A DNA stretch of 64,000 nt from Muricoccus nepalensis (lineage in GTDB: Bacteria; Pseudomonadota; Alphaproteobacteria; Acetobacterales; Acetobacteraceae): NCBI RefSeq assembly GCF_006438825.1, contig NZ_RCZP01000007.1:62001-126000 (forward strand). The letters are read 5' to 3'. Positions 17,758 to 26,527 of the stretch are shown piece by piece (positions within the stretch are counted from its first letter, which is position 1; every line of letters starts with the position of its first letter). Below the pieces are notes generated by a model. That model ran no database searches. It saw only the letters and a list, made by a program, of their open reading frames with translations, and was not told the DNA's origin. The translations under genes and the position numbers were made by a program.

Positions 17758-19181
17758 CCCTGAACCGTCGCTGGTCGCGCGCCCGGCCCTGGCTTCTCCC
17801 AGGCGGCGTCCGACGAGCCGAGTTCCGCCGCCGGCCGGTCCCATTGCAGGGGCGCGTTGCCGATCGCGACCGGCGAGCGGAGCCGCAAGGCCGGGCCCCA
17901 GGGCGTGTGCTCGACCGTCGGCTCGGCATCGTCCTCCGACGGTTCCCGGAGCGCGGGCCCCGCGTCGGACCCGGCATGGTCGGCGAGGAGCAGCGCCGTC
18001 CGCGCGAGGGAGAGCCGGGCGGTGGCGGGTCGGCCGTCCCGCCAGCGGCCGGCGAGGCCGCGCAGGGCGGCCGCGGCCATGAGGTAGCCGGTCGCGTGGT
18101 CCAGCGCCTGCACCGGCAGCGGCACGGGCCGGTCGGCGCCCTTCCAGGCCATCCCGGCCGCGGCGATGCCGGACGACATCTGCACGAGGCTGTCGAAGCC
18201 GCGCCGCGCCGCCCAGGGCCCGCTCCAGCCGTAGGCGCAGAGCGAGACGTCGATCAGGGCGGCGTTGATCGCGCGCCGCTGCGCCTCCCCGTAGCCCAGC
18301 CCTTCCAGCGCGCCCGGGCGATAGCCGTGCACGAGGATGTCCGCGCCGGCCAGCAGCGTCTCGAAGGTCTGCCGGTCCGCCGCCCGGTGGAGGTCGAGCC
18401 GCGCGCAGCGCTTCCCGGGGGTGACGTCGGGCACCACGGCCGGCTCGTCCCAGCCCGGCGGGTCGATCCGCAGCACCTCGGCCCCCAGGCCGGCCAGGAA
18501 GCGGGTCGCGACCGGGCCGGCCAGCACGCGGGTCAGGTCGAGCACCCGGATCCCCGCGAGGGGCCGGTCCGGGTCGGGCAGCCGCGGCCCGGCCGCGACG
18601 GCGGGCCGGCCGGTGGTCTCGCTCCGGACAAGCGGCTCGTCCCTGACCGCCCGTCCCTGCGGGTGGCCGCGCCATGCCGCCGGGCCGTGCATGGCGGCGG
18701 CGCAGCCGCCCGCGCGCAGCACCTCCGCCTCCAGTTCCGCCGCGTCCCGGCGCCCCACCGCGGCCGCCACCCCCTCCCGCTCCGGCGCGCAGCCGAGCAC
18801 CGCCAGGGCGGCCGCGCGGTGGTGCGGCGCGTTGGTGTGGAGACGGATCCACCCGTCGGCCGAGCGGTAGTCGCCGGCGATCGGGTCCCAGGGGGACGGC
18901 AGCGACCAACCCTGCGGCCGCAGCGACACGGCGAACCAGGCCGAGGCGAGGCGGCGGTCGACCGTGACCGGCGGCGGGGTTCGGCCGTCCAGGCCCAGCA
19001 GCTCCGACGCGGCGAGCCCCGCGGCGCCGATGGCCGCCACCGCCAGATCCGTGACCGGGAAGCAGGATGGCAGGCTTCCGTCGCCCGTGACCCGCAGCCG
19101 CCCGGCGGCCGCCGGCGGCAGCGCCAGGGCGTCCAGGGCTTCGCCGAGGAGGGCGGCGAGGGGCGTGGGGGGCAGCGGCAT
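17754..19181 (-). CDS. CaiB/BaiF (class III) CoA transferase family protein
   Basis: A 475-residue protein with two related parts. The canonical class III CoA-transferase core starts at about residue 175 (LAGIRVLDLTRVLAGPVATRFLAGLGAEVLRID) and continues with DILVHGYRPGALEGLGYG, SLCAYGWSGPWAARRGFDSLVQ and ALDHATGYLMAAAAL. The first 170 residues form a degenerate CoA-transferase-like or accessory domain. Such enzymes move CoA between carboxylic acids. ATG 19181 is chosen because it gives the usual length, although its ribosome site is weak. The gene is divergent from a cupin gene across 270 bp. The acid substrate is unknown. Confidence 0.78.
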   Translation of the reverse strand: MPLPPTPLAALLGEALDALALPPAAAGRLRVTGDGSLPSCFPVTDLAVAAIGAAGLAASELLGLDGRTPPPVTVDRRLASAWFAVSLRPQGWSLPSPWDPIAGDYRSADGWIRLHTNAPHHRAAALAVLGCAPEREGVAAAVGRRDAAELEAEVLRAGGCAAAMHGPAAWRGHPQGRAVRDEPLVRSETTGRPAVAAGPRLPDPDRPLAGIRVLDLTRVLAGPVATRFLAGLGAEVLRIDPPGWDEPAVVPDVTPGKRCARLDLHRAADRQTFETLLAGADILVHGYRPGALEGLGYGEAQRRAINAALIDVSLCAYGWSGPWAARRGFDSLVQMSSGIAAAGMAWKGADRPVPLPVQALDHATGYLMAAAALRGLAGRWRDGRPATARLSLARTALLLADHAGSDAGPALREPSEDDAEPTVEHTPWGPALRLRSPVAIGNAPLQWDRPAAELGSSDAAWEKPGPGARPATVQG

Positions 19182-19356
19182 CCTGGGCAGGTCCGGCGTT
19201 CGCGAGGCCCCAGGCTGCGGGCCGGCGTCGGCCGAATCAATCCCCGCCGGCGCCCGTGCCGCGCCTCGATTGCGCCGCGGGTGGCGAAATGCTGGTCTGG
19301 CCTCGACCCTGCCGGGACGCCCCGATTCCATTCCGGCGCTGGAGCGACGCGGGGCC

Positions 19357-19374
19357 GGGCACCGTTCCGTGCCC
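19357..19374. promoter_or_regulatory. Inverted repeat in CoA-transferase/cupin divergent region
   Basis: GGGCAC-CGTTCC-GTGCCC is a perfect 6 bp inverted repeat located 78 bp before the cupin ATG, in the 270 bp gap between two divergent genes. It is a plausible operator or a leader hairpin. No promoter consensus is visible in the rest of the gap, which is uniformly GC-rich. Confidence 0.3.
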
Positions 19375-19451
19375 GCGGCAGCCCCCCGGCCGGTCCGCCA
19401 CGGCCCAGGGCGCGCGAGGATGGCGGGAGACGCGGGAGAAGACGGACGGCG

Positions 19452-19823
19452 ATGAGCCAGCTCGACGAGTTCCACAACCTCAATGCGCCGGCCGGCGGCA
19501 TCCAACGCGACCTCGCGCCGGGCGTCGACGCCTGCATCTTCCCCGGCGAGGGCGCGATGCTGTCCATCGTCACCATCGCGCCGAACGCCGCAGGCACGCT
19601 CCACAGCCATTCCGAGGAGCAGTGGGGCGTGCTGCTGGAGGGCAGCGCCGTGCGCGTGCAGGGCGGCGAGGAGATCCCGGTCAAGAAGGGCGACTTCTGG
19701 CGCACGCCCGGCGGCGTGCCCCACACCATGCGCGCGGGACCGGAGGGGGCGCGCGTCCTCGACATTTTCGCCCCGCCCCGCCCGGAGTACCGCGTGCCGG
19801 GCCAGGGCTTCGGCACGCCCTGA
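19452..19823 (+). CDS. Small cupin-domain protein
   Basis: A 123-residue single-domain cupin. Motif 1 is GTLHSHSEEQWGVLLEG (about residues 43-59) with both histidines and the glutamate, and motif 2 is GDFWRTPGGVPHTM (about 78-91), so all four metal ligands are present. Such proteins act as small dioxygenases, isomerases or ligand sensors. It is followed 61 bp later by a Bug receptor gene on the same strand and is divergent from a CoA transferase, suggesting a small carboxylic-acid cassette. The reaction is unknown. Confidence 0.8.
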   Translation: MSQLDEFHNLNAPAGGIQRDLAPGVDACIFPGEGAMLSIVTIAPNAAGTLHSHSEEQWGVLLEGSAVRVQGGEEIPVKKGDFWRTPGGVPHTMRAGPEGARVLDIFAPPRPEYRVPGQGFGTP

Positions 19824-19884
19824 GGGGCTGGGCCGCGGCCCCGCGGCGCGACGATCAGGACCAGACAACCGGAGGATGACGACC

Positions 19885-20865
19885 GTGATCCATCGCCCGA
19901 ACCGCCGCGCCGCCCTCGGCCTGGCCGGCGCGCTTCTCGCCGCGCCCGCCCTGCGCGCGCAGACCGCCTGGCCGAACGGGCCGATCCGCATCGTCGTCCC
20001 CTTCGCGCCCGGCGGCTCCACCGACGTGGTCGCGCGGCTCGCCGCACCGGGCCTGACCCGGCGCCTCGGCCAGCCGGTGGTGGTGGAGAACCGCTCCGGC
20101 GGCGCGGGCAGCATCGGGGCCGACGCCGTCGCCAAGTCGCGCCCGGACGGCCAGACCCTGCTGCTGACCTTCGACAGCCACGCGGTGCTGGCGGCCCTGC
20201 TCCCCCGCCTCTCCTTCAACCTGACCGAGGACCTCGACCCGGTCATGCTGATCGGCGGCGCGCCCTACGTGATCGGCACACGGGCGGACAAGCCCTACCG
20301 CGGGCTGGGCGACCTCGTCGCCGCAGCCAAGGCGCGGCCGGACGGCGTCTCCTACGCCTCGGCGGGGAACGGGACGCTCGGGCACCTGACGATGATCCTC
20401 CTGCAGGCGCGCACCGGCGTCTCGATGCCCCACATCGCCTACCGCGGGGGCGGTCCCGCCGTGAGCGACGCCATCGCCGGCAACGTCGAGGCCGTGATCG
20501 GCAGCGCGGCGCTGCTGATGCCGCAGGTTGAGGGCGGGGCGCTGCGCGCGCTCGCGCAGTTCGGCCCGGCCCGGCTACCCTCGCTCCCGGCGGTGCCGAC
20601 GGCCGAGGAGGCGGGCTTCCCCGGCCTGCAGGCCGTGGCCTGGTGGGGCGTCTTCGCGCCTGCCGGCACGCCGGCGCCGATCGTCGCCCGCGTGAACGCC
20701 GCCCTGCGCGAGACCTTCGAGGCGGAGGACCTCCGCCGCCAGCTCGAGCAGACCCAGCAGGCGCGGCTGGTGCTGTCCGACCCGGGGGGCCTCAAGACCT
20801 TCTTCGACCAGCAGATCGAGACCTGGGGGCGCGTGGTGCGCGACAACAACGTCCGCCCCGACTAG
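19885..20865 (+). CDS. Bug-family (TctC-like) periplasmic receptor
   Basis: A Bug receptor of about 326 residues: signal peptide ending APALRAQ, then WPNGPIRIVVPFAPGGSTDVVAR and VVENRSGGAGSIGAD. Start choice is ambiguous. GGAGG at 19871-19875 directly touches ATG 19876 but lies 9 bp before in-frame GTG 19885, so the GTG is the better-spaced start; the difference is three residues. It follows the cupin gene and is convergent, 17 bp apart, with another Bug gene. No permease is nearby. Confidence 0.86.
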   Translation: MIHRPNRRAALGLAGALLAAPALRAQTAWPNGPIRIVVPFAPGGSTDVVARLAAPGLTRRLGQPVVVENRSGGAGSIGADAVAKSRPDGQTLLLTFDSHAVLAALLPRLSFNLTEDLDPVMLIGGAPYVIGTRADKPYRGLGDLVAAAKARPDGVSYASAGNGTLGHLTMILLQARTGVSMPHIAYRGGGPAVSDAIAGNVEAVIGSAALLMPQVEGGALRALAQFGPARLPSLPAVPTAEEAGFPGLQAVAWWGVFAPAGTPAPIVARVNAALRETFEAEDLRRQLEQTQQARLVLSDPGGLKTFFDQQIETWGRVVRDNNVRPD

Positions 20866-20882
20866 GACCCCCGGCCGCGCCG

Positions 20883-21857
20883 TCAGTCCGCGTAGGCGTT
20901 GGCGGCCTGGATGATCGGCCGCCACCGCGCCACCTCCGCCGCGAGGTGCCGGCGGTGGAAGTCGCGCTCGACCTGCTCGGGCCGGGCGACCTCGGTGACC
21001 AGCTCGGCGAAGCGGGCGCGGAGCTTCTCCTCCGCGAGGGCCGCGCGCAGCGCGCGGTTCAGCCGGACCTGCACCTCCTCCGGCGTGCCCGCGGGGGCGT
21101 AGAGCCCGTGCCAGGTGCTCATCACGATGCTGGGCTGGCCCAGCTCCGCCGTCGTTGCCAGGTCCAGCCCCGCCGCGCGCCGGTCGAGCGTCATGGCGTA
21201 GGCCTTGATCCGGTGGTCGCGGATGTAGGGGACGGTGTTCGTCGCCTGGTCGCACATCATGTCGACGCGACCCGCCATGATCTCGGTGATGGCGGGCGCG
21301 GAGCCGCGGAAGACCACCGGCGTCATCTCCGCCCCCGCCGCGCTCTGGATCAGCAGGCCGCAGAGATGGTTGGCGCCGCCGGAATGGGCGAGGTTCAGCC
21401 GCTCCCCCCGTTCCTTGATCATCGCCATCAGCCCGGCGAGGTCGTCGGCGGGAAAGTCGGGCCGCGCGATCAGCGTCATCGCGGCGTCGGAGACGAGGCC
21501 GAGCGGCGCGAAGGACGCCTCCACGTCGTAGGGCAGGCGCCGGTAGATCGTGGCGTGCGTCGCGTGGCCGATATGGTGCATCAGCAGCGTGTGCCCGTCC
21601 GGCCGCGCCTGGGCGACGCGGTAGGCGCCGAGCGTGCCGCCCGCGCCCGTCACGTTCTCCGCCACCACGGCCACGCCGAGGTCCTTCGTCATTCCCTCCG
21701 CGACGAGCCGCGTGATGACGTCGGTCGGCCCTCCCGCGGCGTAGGGGACGACGATGGTGACGCTGCGGCTGGGGAAGGCCGCTCCCTGTCCCCGCGCGGC
21801 GCCGGCGGCCAGCAGGAAGGGCGCGGCCAGCAGGGCGCGGCGCGGCGCAGGGGTCAT
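20883..21857 (-). CDS. Bug-family (TctC-like) periplasmic receptor
   Basis: A 324-residue Bug receptor: signal peptide ending AAGAARGQG, then FPSRSVTIVVPYAAGGPTDVITR and a modified loop VVAENVTGAGGTLGAY. ATG 21857 has GGGAGAG about 7 bp upstream. It stands tail-to-tail with the preceding receptor gene. The two are only moderately alike in sequence, so this is not a recent tandem duplication. It is an orphan, with no TctA/TctB beside it. Confidence 0.86.
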   Translation of the reverse strand: MTPAPRRALLAAPFLLAAGAARGQGAAFPSRSVTIVVPYAAGGPTDVITRLVAEGMTKDLGVAVVAENVTGAGGTLGAYRVAQARPDGHTLLMHHIGHATHATIYRRLPYDVEASFAPLGLVSDAAMTLIARPDFPADDLAGLMAMIKERGERLNLAHSGGANHLCGLLIQSAAGAEMTPVVFRGSAPAITEIMAGRVDMMCDQATNTVPYIRDHRIKAYAMTLDRRAAGLDLATTAELGQPSIVMSTWHGLYAPAGTPEEVQVRLNRALRAALAEEKLRARFAELVTEVARPEQVERDFHRRHLAAEVARWRPIIQAANAYAD

Positions 21858-21952
21858 GGCGTTCTCTCCCGGTTCCTCTTCTGGCCGGAAGTCTGTCCCG
21901 CCGTGCCGCGCGACCTCAAGGACCTTTCGCGCCCGGGGCCACGCTGGCCGGC

Positions 21953-23062
21953 CTAGGGCACCAGCACCACGAGCAGCCAGGCCGCGAAGATCACCAGCAG
22001 GACGCTGCCCTGGAGAAGGTTGGTGATGCGCCCGGACAGCGCCAGCACCCCCGTGACGATGGCGAGCACCAGCAGCACGGTGTCGGCCGGGGAGATCCCG
22101 AGCTCCAGCGGCTGGCCCAGCCAGGCCGCCACGCCCACGAGGATGGGCACCGACAGCCCGACCGTCGCGATGGCGCTGCCGAGGGCCAGGTTGAGGCTCG
22201 CCTGCAGCCGGTCCGCGAGGGCGGCGCGAAGGGCCGTCGCGGTCTCCGGCATGAGGACGATGGCCGCGACCACGACGCCTTCGACGCCCGGCGGCAGGCC
22301 GGCCGCGGCGACGGACTGCCCGATCGCCGGCGCCACGGTCTTCGCCAGCAGCACGACCCCGGCCAGCGCCAGCAGCAGCATCCCCGAGGCCAGGAACGCC
22401 TCCCGCGGCGTCGGGCGGCCGGTCACCGCCTCGATCGCCTCGGCGGTGTTCAGGAGGGCGGCCTGGTCCTCGGCCGGGATAAAATAGGCCTTGTGCAGCA
22501 CCGTCTGCACGAGGACGAAGACGACCCACAGCCCGAGGCAGAGCCCCGCGACGGTCGCCACCTGCACGGGCGCGAACTCCCCGCCCGGCGCGGCGCGCAC
22601 GTGGTTCGGCAGGATCAGGGCCAGCGTCGCCATGGCGCCGACGACGGAGAGGAGGGCCGTCGCGCCGTCGGCGTTGAAGCCGGGCTCACGGTGCCGCAGC
22701 GCCGCCAGCACGATGCAGAGCCCCGTCAGCCCCGTGACCACCAGCATCACCACCGCGTGGATCGTATCCCGCACGAGCGTGACCTTCGGCGGGTCCGCCG
22801 TCACCATGACGGAGGCGACCAGCGCCACCTCGATGATCGTCACGGCGAGGGCGAGCACGAGGGTGCCGAAGGGCTCGCCGACGCGCGCGGCCACCGTCTC
22901 GGCGTGGTGCACGGCGGCGCGGACCGCGAGCAGCAGAAGCACGAAGACGGGCAGGGCCAGCCAGCCCGTGGCCGAGAGACCGGTGGCGAGCGCCGCCCCG
23001 AGCCCGAGGACGGAGGGGAGCCAGCCGTCCCAGCGGAGCGGGTGATGATGAACAGAGGACAT
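21953..23062 (-). CDS. chaA: Ca2+:H+ antiporter of the ChaA/CAX family
   Basis: A 369-residue inner-membrane protein with about 11 hydrophobic segments, the usual length for ChaA. The first conserved ion-binding region GEPFGTLVLALAVTIIEVALVAS (about residues 61-83) carries the essential glutamate, and the second half repeats it as VLMPETATALRAALADRLQASLNLALGSAIATVG (about 270-303). It exchanges cytoplasmic Ca2+ (or Na+) for periplasmic protons. It is transcribed on its own, 95 bp upstream of a Bug gene start on the same strand and divergent from an amidohydrolase. Confidence 0.88.
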   Translation of the reverse strand: MSSVHHHPLRWDGWLPSVLGLGAALATGLSATGWLALPVFVLLLLAVRAAVHHAETVAARVGEPFGTLVLALAVTIIEVALVASVMVTADPPKVTLVRDTIHAVVMLVVTGLTGLCIVLAALRHREPGFNADGATALLSVVGAMATLALILPNHVRAAPGGEFAPVQVATVAGLCLGLWVVFVLVQTVLHKAYFIPAEDQAALLNTAEAIEAVTGRPTPREAFLASGMLLLALAGVVLLAKTVAPAIGQSVAAAGLPPGVEGVVVAAIVLMPETATALRAALADRLQASLNLALGSAIATVGLSVPILVGVAAWLGQPLELGISPADTVLLVLAIVTGVLALSGRITNLLQGSVLLVIFAAWLLVVLVP

Positions 23063-23201
23063 GAAGGGGGTGTAACCTCGATGCCGCCGGGCGTCACGCG
23101 CGGGCGGTCCGGGCGCGAGGGCGAGACGCGCCTTGCCAAGCCCCCTGCCGTGCGGCTTGCTTTGCCAGGGCCCGAACGAAGGCCGCAGGAGGAACATCGT
23201 C

Positions 23202-24545
23202 ATGAGACTGGCGCGCCGCAGCTTGCTGCCTCTTGGTCTTGCCGCCTTCGCCGCCACCCGGCCGGCCCGCGCCGAGACCCTCGTGGCCCTTGAGGGGGCC
23301 GAGGTCTTCGACGGCGAGCGCCGGATCGGCCGGGCCACGATCCTCGTCGCCGACGACGTCATCCGCGCCATCGGCCCCGCGGCCTCCGTGACGGTGCCGG
23401 CTGGCGCCCGCCGGGTCGACCTCGCCGGGCGCGTCGTCGTGCCGGGGCTGATCTCCGCGCACTCCCATGTCGGCAACAGCGGCGGCGCCGAGACGGGCGG
23501 GCGCTTCTACACGCGCGAGAACGTGCTCGACCAGCTTCGCCAGTTCGCCGCCTACGGCGTGACCACGGTGACCGCCCTCGGCCTCGGCCCCGCGGCCTTC
23601 TTCGACATCCGCGAGGAGGTGCGCCGCGGCGGCACCGGGGGCGCCGACCTGCTCGGCGCCGGCATGGGCGTCGGCGTCCCCGACGGCACGCCGCCGGCCG
23701 CGCCCATGAACCTCAACGACAGCCAGGTCGCGCGCCCGAACACGCCGGAGGAGGCGCGCGAGGCCATCCGCATGATGGCGCGGCGGCGCGTGGACATCGT
23801 GAAGCTCTGGGTGGACGACCTCGGCGGCACGGTCCCGATGATGCGGCCGGAGATCATCGTCGCCGCCACCGAGGAGGCGCACGCGCAGGGGCTCCGCGTC
23901 GCCGCGCATATCCACGACCTCGAGCAGGCGCGCATCGTCGTGCAGTCCGGCGTGGACGTCGTCGCCCACGGCGTCCGCGACATGCCGGTGGACGCCGCCC
24001 TGATCGCCGCGATGCGGCAGCGGGGCACCTGGTACATCCCGACGATCCAGATCAACGAGGCGAACTACCTCTACGCCGATCGCCCGGAGCTGCTGTCCGA
24101 CCCCTTCTTCGCGCGGGCGCTGAACGCGGGGCTTCGCGCGCAGTTCGGCGACCCGGAGTGGCGCCGCAAGGCCCTGGAGGCCGCCGCCTCCTCCCGCCAG
24201 GAGGTAGCGGTCAACCAGCGCAACCTGAAGGCGCTGCACGCGGCCGGCGTGCGGATCGGCTTCGGCACGGATTCCGGCGCCACGGCCAACCGCATCCCCG
24301 GCTTCGCCGAGCACCGCGAGCTGGAGCTGATGGTCGAGGCGGGCCTCACCCCGGAGGAGGCGATGCGCTGCGCGACGGGCGGCTCCGCCGCCCTGCTCGG
24401 CCTTGAGGACCGCGGGCTGCTGCGGCCGGGGCGGCGCGCCGATCTGCTGGTGCTGGACGCGGACCCGCTGGCCGACATCCGCAACGTCCATCGCGTCCGC
24501 GCCGTCTGGCAGCGCGGGCGGGAGGTCTCAGGGGCGATCGGCTGA
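23202..24545 (+). CDS. Exported metal-dependent amidohydrolase
   Basis: A 447-residue amidohydrolase-superfamily enzyme with a signal peptide (MRLARRSLLPLGLAAFAATR, cleavage near ARA-E25). The metal-binding HxH is H87/H89 in PGLISAHSHVGNS. Further ligands appear in DIVKLWVDD (candidate carbamylated lysine), VAAHIHD, VAHGVRD and the catalytic aspartate GFGTDSGA. The ATG is chosen for its GGAGGAA 8 bp upstream and the signal peptide. It overlaps the convergent LysR gene by 18 bp. It would hydrolyse a cyclic amide, lactam or peptide-like bond in the periplasm. Confidence 0.85.
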   Translation: MRLARRSLLPLGLAAFAATRPARAETLVALEGAEVFDGERRIGRATILVADDVIRAIGPAASVTVPAGARRVDLAGRVVVPGLISAHSHVGNSGGAETGGRFYTRENVLDQLRQFAAYGVTTVTALGLGPAAFFDIREEVRRGGTGGADLLGAGMGVGVPDGTPPAAPMNLNDSQVARPNTPEEAREAIRMMARRRVDIVKLWVDDLGGTVPMMRPEIIVAATEEAHAQGLRVAAHIHDLEQARIVVQSGVDVVAHGVRDMPVDAALIAAMRQRGTWYIPTIQINEANYLYADRPELLSDPFFARALNAGLRAQFGDPEWRRKALEAAASSRQEVAVNQRNLKALHAAGVRIGFGTDSGATANRIPGFAEHRELELMVEAGLTPEEAMRCATGGSAALLGLEDRGLLRPGRRADLLVLDADPLADIRNVHRVRAVWQRGREVSGAIG

Positions 24546-25436
24546 CGCGGGCGCCGCCCCCGCGAGGAGCCCCGCCACCAGGGCCGCCGCCGCGGGCGAG
24601 AGCGTGCGCCCGGCGCGCCGGATGAGGCCGATGGAGCGCCGGATCTCGGGCGCGGCGATGGGCCGCGTCTCCAGCGCCGGCGCGATCCGCAGGTCCACGG
24701 CCGAGGAGGGCAGGACGCCCACCCCGAGCCCGGCGCGCACGAGGGCGACGGCCGTGCTCATGTAGGTGGCCTCGTAGGCGGGCAGGGGGCTTGTGCCCGC
24801 CGCGCGGCAGGCCCGGTCGAAGAGGGCTCGCACGCTGCTGCGCGGGTCCATCAGCACGAGCGCCTCGCCCGCCAGGGCCGCGACGGGCACCGTGCGGCGG
24901 GCCTCGAGCCGGTGGCCGGCCGGGAGCACGGCGACCATCCGGTCCTCAAAGAGCGGCGTCACCTCGATCTCCGGGTCGCGCTCCATCTCGATCCCAATGC
25001 CGATCTCCACCGCGCCGGACCGCACGAGCTCCACGACGCCGTCCGCCACCGCGTCGCGGACGACCACCCGGATGCCCGGGTTGGCCGCGCGCAGGCGGAG
25101 GAGCACGGGCGGCAGCACCGTGGCGCCGACCGAGGGGAGCACCGCCAGGCGGACGAGCCCCGTGCGGCCGGCGGCCGCCTCCTTCGCTCCGGCGAGGACG
25201 GCGTCGAGGTCCTCCAGCACCCGGGCGAAGGCCTCGACCAGCGGCCGGCCCAGCCCGGTCGCCTGCGCCCCGCGCGCGCCGCGGTCGAAGAGCCGCAGCC
25301 CGAGCGCCCCCTCGGCCTCGCGGAGCTGGACGGTCAGGGCGGGCTGGGAGAGGTGAAGCAGTGCCGCGGCGCGCCCGAGGCTGCCCGTCCGGTCGACCGC
25401 GACCACCGCCCGCATCTGCCGCAAGGTCAGGCTCAT
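24528..25436 (-). CDS. LysR family transcriptional regulator
   Basis: A 302-residue LysR-type regulator. The N-terminal winged helix-turn-helix reads LRQMRAVVAVDRTGSLGRAA and LSQPALTVQLREAEGALG (about residues 5-50), and the co-inducer-binding domain starts near 90 (RTGLVRLAVLPSVGATV). It is divergent from the Bug/AtuA operon with a 91 bp gap that contains an inverted repeat and a -10 box without a -35, the usual arrangement for LysR activation. Effector unknown. Confidence 0.9.
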   Translation of the reverse strand: MSLTLRQMRAVVAVDRTGSLGRAAALLHLSQPALTVQLREAEGALGLRLFDRGARGAQATGLGRPLVEAFARVLEDLDAVLAGAKEAAAGRTGLVRLAVLPSVGATVLPPVLLRLRAANPGIRVVVRDAVADGVVELVRSGAVEIGIGIEMERDPEIEVTPLFEDRMVAVLPAGHRLEARRTVPVAALAGEALVLMDPRSSVRALFDRACRAAGTSPLPAYEATYMSTAVALVRAGLGVGVLPSSAVDLRIAPALETRPIAAPEIRRSIGLIRRAGRTLSPAAAALVAGLLAGAAPASADRP

Positions 25437-25439
25437 AGA

Positions 25440-25480
25440 AAACCCTTATGGGCGGCCTAAAAAGGTTTCAATTGTATTAT
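25440..25480 (+). promoter_or_regulatory. LysR-type operator and activator-dependent promoter
   Basis: AAACCCTT (25440-25447) and AAAGGTTT (25461-25468) form an imperfect inverted repeat (7 of 8 positions) in the gap between the divergent LysR and Bug genes. Seven bases later comes TATTAT (25475-25480), a good -10, while the position 17 bp before it (GCGGCC) is no -35. The region is conspicuously AT-rich against its surroundings. This fits activation of the Bug/AtuA operon by the LysR protein, with autorepression of the regulator. Confidence 0.5.
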
Positions 25481-25527
25481 TCCCCCGGTGCGGGCTCCCT
25501 CGGCAAAACACCGGAGGAAGCCCCGCC

Positions 25528-26523
25528 ATGCCCAGGTCACCCGTACCGTCGCGCCGCCAGGCCCTGGCCGCCGCGGCGGCCCTCGCCTCTCCCGCGCTGC
25601 CCCGCGCCGCCCGCGCCCAGGCCGGCTGGCCCGACCGGCCCATCCGCGTGATCGTGCCCTTCGGCGCGGGCACGAGCACGGACATCATGACGCGCCTCGT
25701 GACGCCGCGGATGTCGCAGGAGCTCGGCCAGCCGATCGTCGTCGAGAACCGCCCGGGCGCGGGCGGGGTGGTCGGGTCCGAGGCCGTCGCGAAGTCCGCG
25801 CCCGACGGCTACAACCTCTGCATGGGAAGCATCGCCTCCCATTCCGTGAACGTCTCGCTCATGCCGCGCCTTCCCTACGACGTGCTGCGCGACTTCACGC
25901 CGGTCTCCCTGGTGACGAACGCGCCCAACCTGCTCGTCGTCGGGAACCACGTGCCCGCCCGGAACCTGCAGGAGTTCCTTGCCTGGGCGCGGACGCAGCG
26001 CGGCGGGGCCTCCTACGCCTCCGCCGGCAACGGCACCTCCAGCCATCTCGCGGGCGAGCTGCTGAAGCAGCGCACCGGCGTGCCGCTGGAGCACGTTCCC
26101 TACCGCAGCGGCGCGCAGGCGCTCACCGACATCATCTCGGGGCAGGTCGCGATGACCGTCTACCAGGTCACGGCCGTGCTGCCCTTCGTGCGGGATGGCA
26201 AGATGCGCGCCCTGGCCACCACCTCGGCGCGCCGCCTCGAATGGACGCCCGAGGTGCCGACCGTGGAGGAGCAGGGGGTCAGGCCCTTCGACGTCGCGGC
26301 CTGGCACGGGCTCTTCGCGCCCGCGAACCTGCCCGCCCCCGTCCTCGACCGCCTCTTCCGCGCGCTCACGGTCGCCCTGAACGACCCGGAGCTGCGCCCG
26401 AAGCTGAACGAGCAGGGGCTGGAGCCGGTCGGCCTGCCGCCCGCCGAATTCCGGCCCTGGCTCGAGGCCGACATTGCGAAATGGCGCGAGGTGGTCCGCG
26501 CCGGCAACATCCGGCCGGACTAG
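25528..26523 (+). CDS. Bug-family (TctC-like) periplasmic receptor
   Basis: A 331-residue Bug receptor: twin-arginine-like start (PVPSRRQALAAAAALA), cleavage near PRAARAQ, then WPDRPIRVIVPFGAGTSTDIMTR and VVENRPGAGGVVGSEAV. GGAGGAAG precedes the ATG by about 7 bp. It is the first gene of a LysR-controlled operon, 4 bp upstream of the AtuA gene. The association suggests its ligand is the carboxylic acid that the AtuA-type enzyme processes. No permease genes follow. Confidence 0.88.
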   Translation: MPRSPVPSRRQALAAAAALASPALPRAARAQAGWPDRPIRVIVPFGAGTSTDIMTRLVTPRMSQELGQPIVVENRPGAGGVVGSEAVAKSAPDGYNLCMGSIASHSVNVSLMPRLPYDVLRDFTPVSLVTNAPNLLVVGNHVPARNLQEFLAWARTQRGGASYASAGNGTSSHLAGELLKQRTGVPLEHVPYRSGAQALTDIISGQVAMTVYQVTAVLPFVRDGKMRALATTSARRLEWTPEVPTVEEQGVRPFDVAAWHGLFAPANLPAPVLDRLFRALTVALNDPELRPKLNEQGLEPVGLPPAEFRPWLEADIAKWREVVRAGNIRPD

Positions 26524-26527
26524 GGGC

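Noticed and set aside
19876-21857. A recent tandem duplication of Bug receptors
   Set aside because: The two genes are on opposite strands and differ clearly in the ligand loop and signal region, so they are old paralogues at most.
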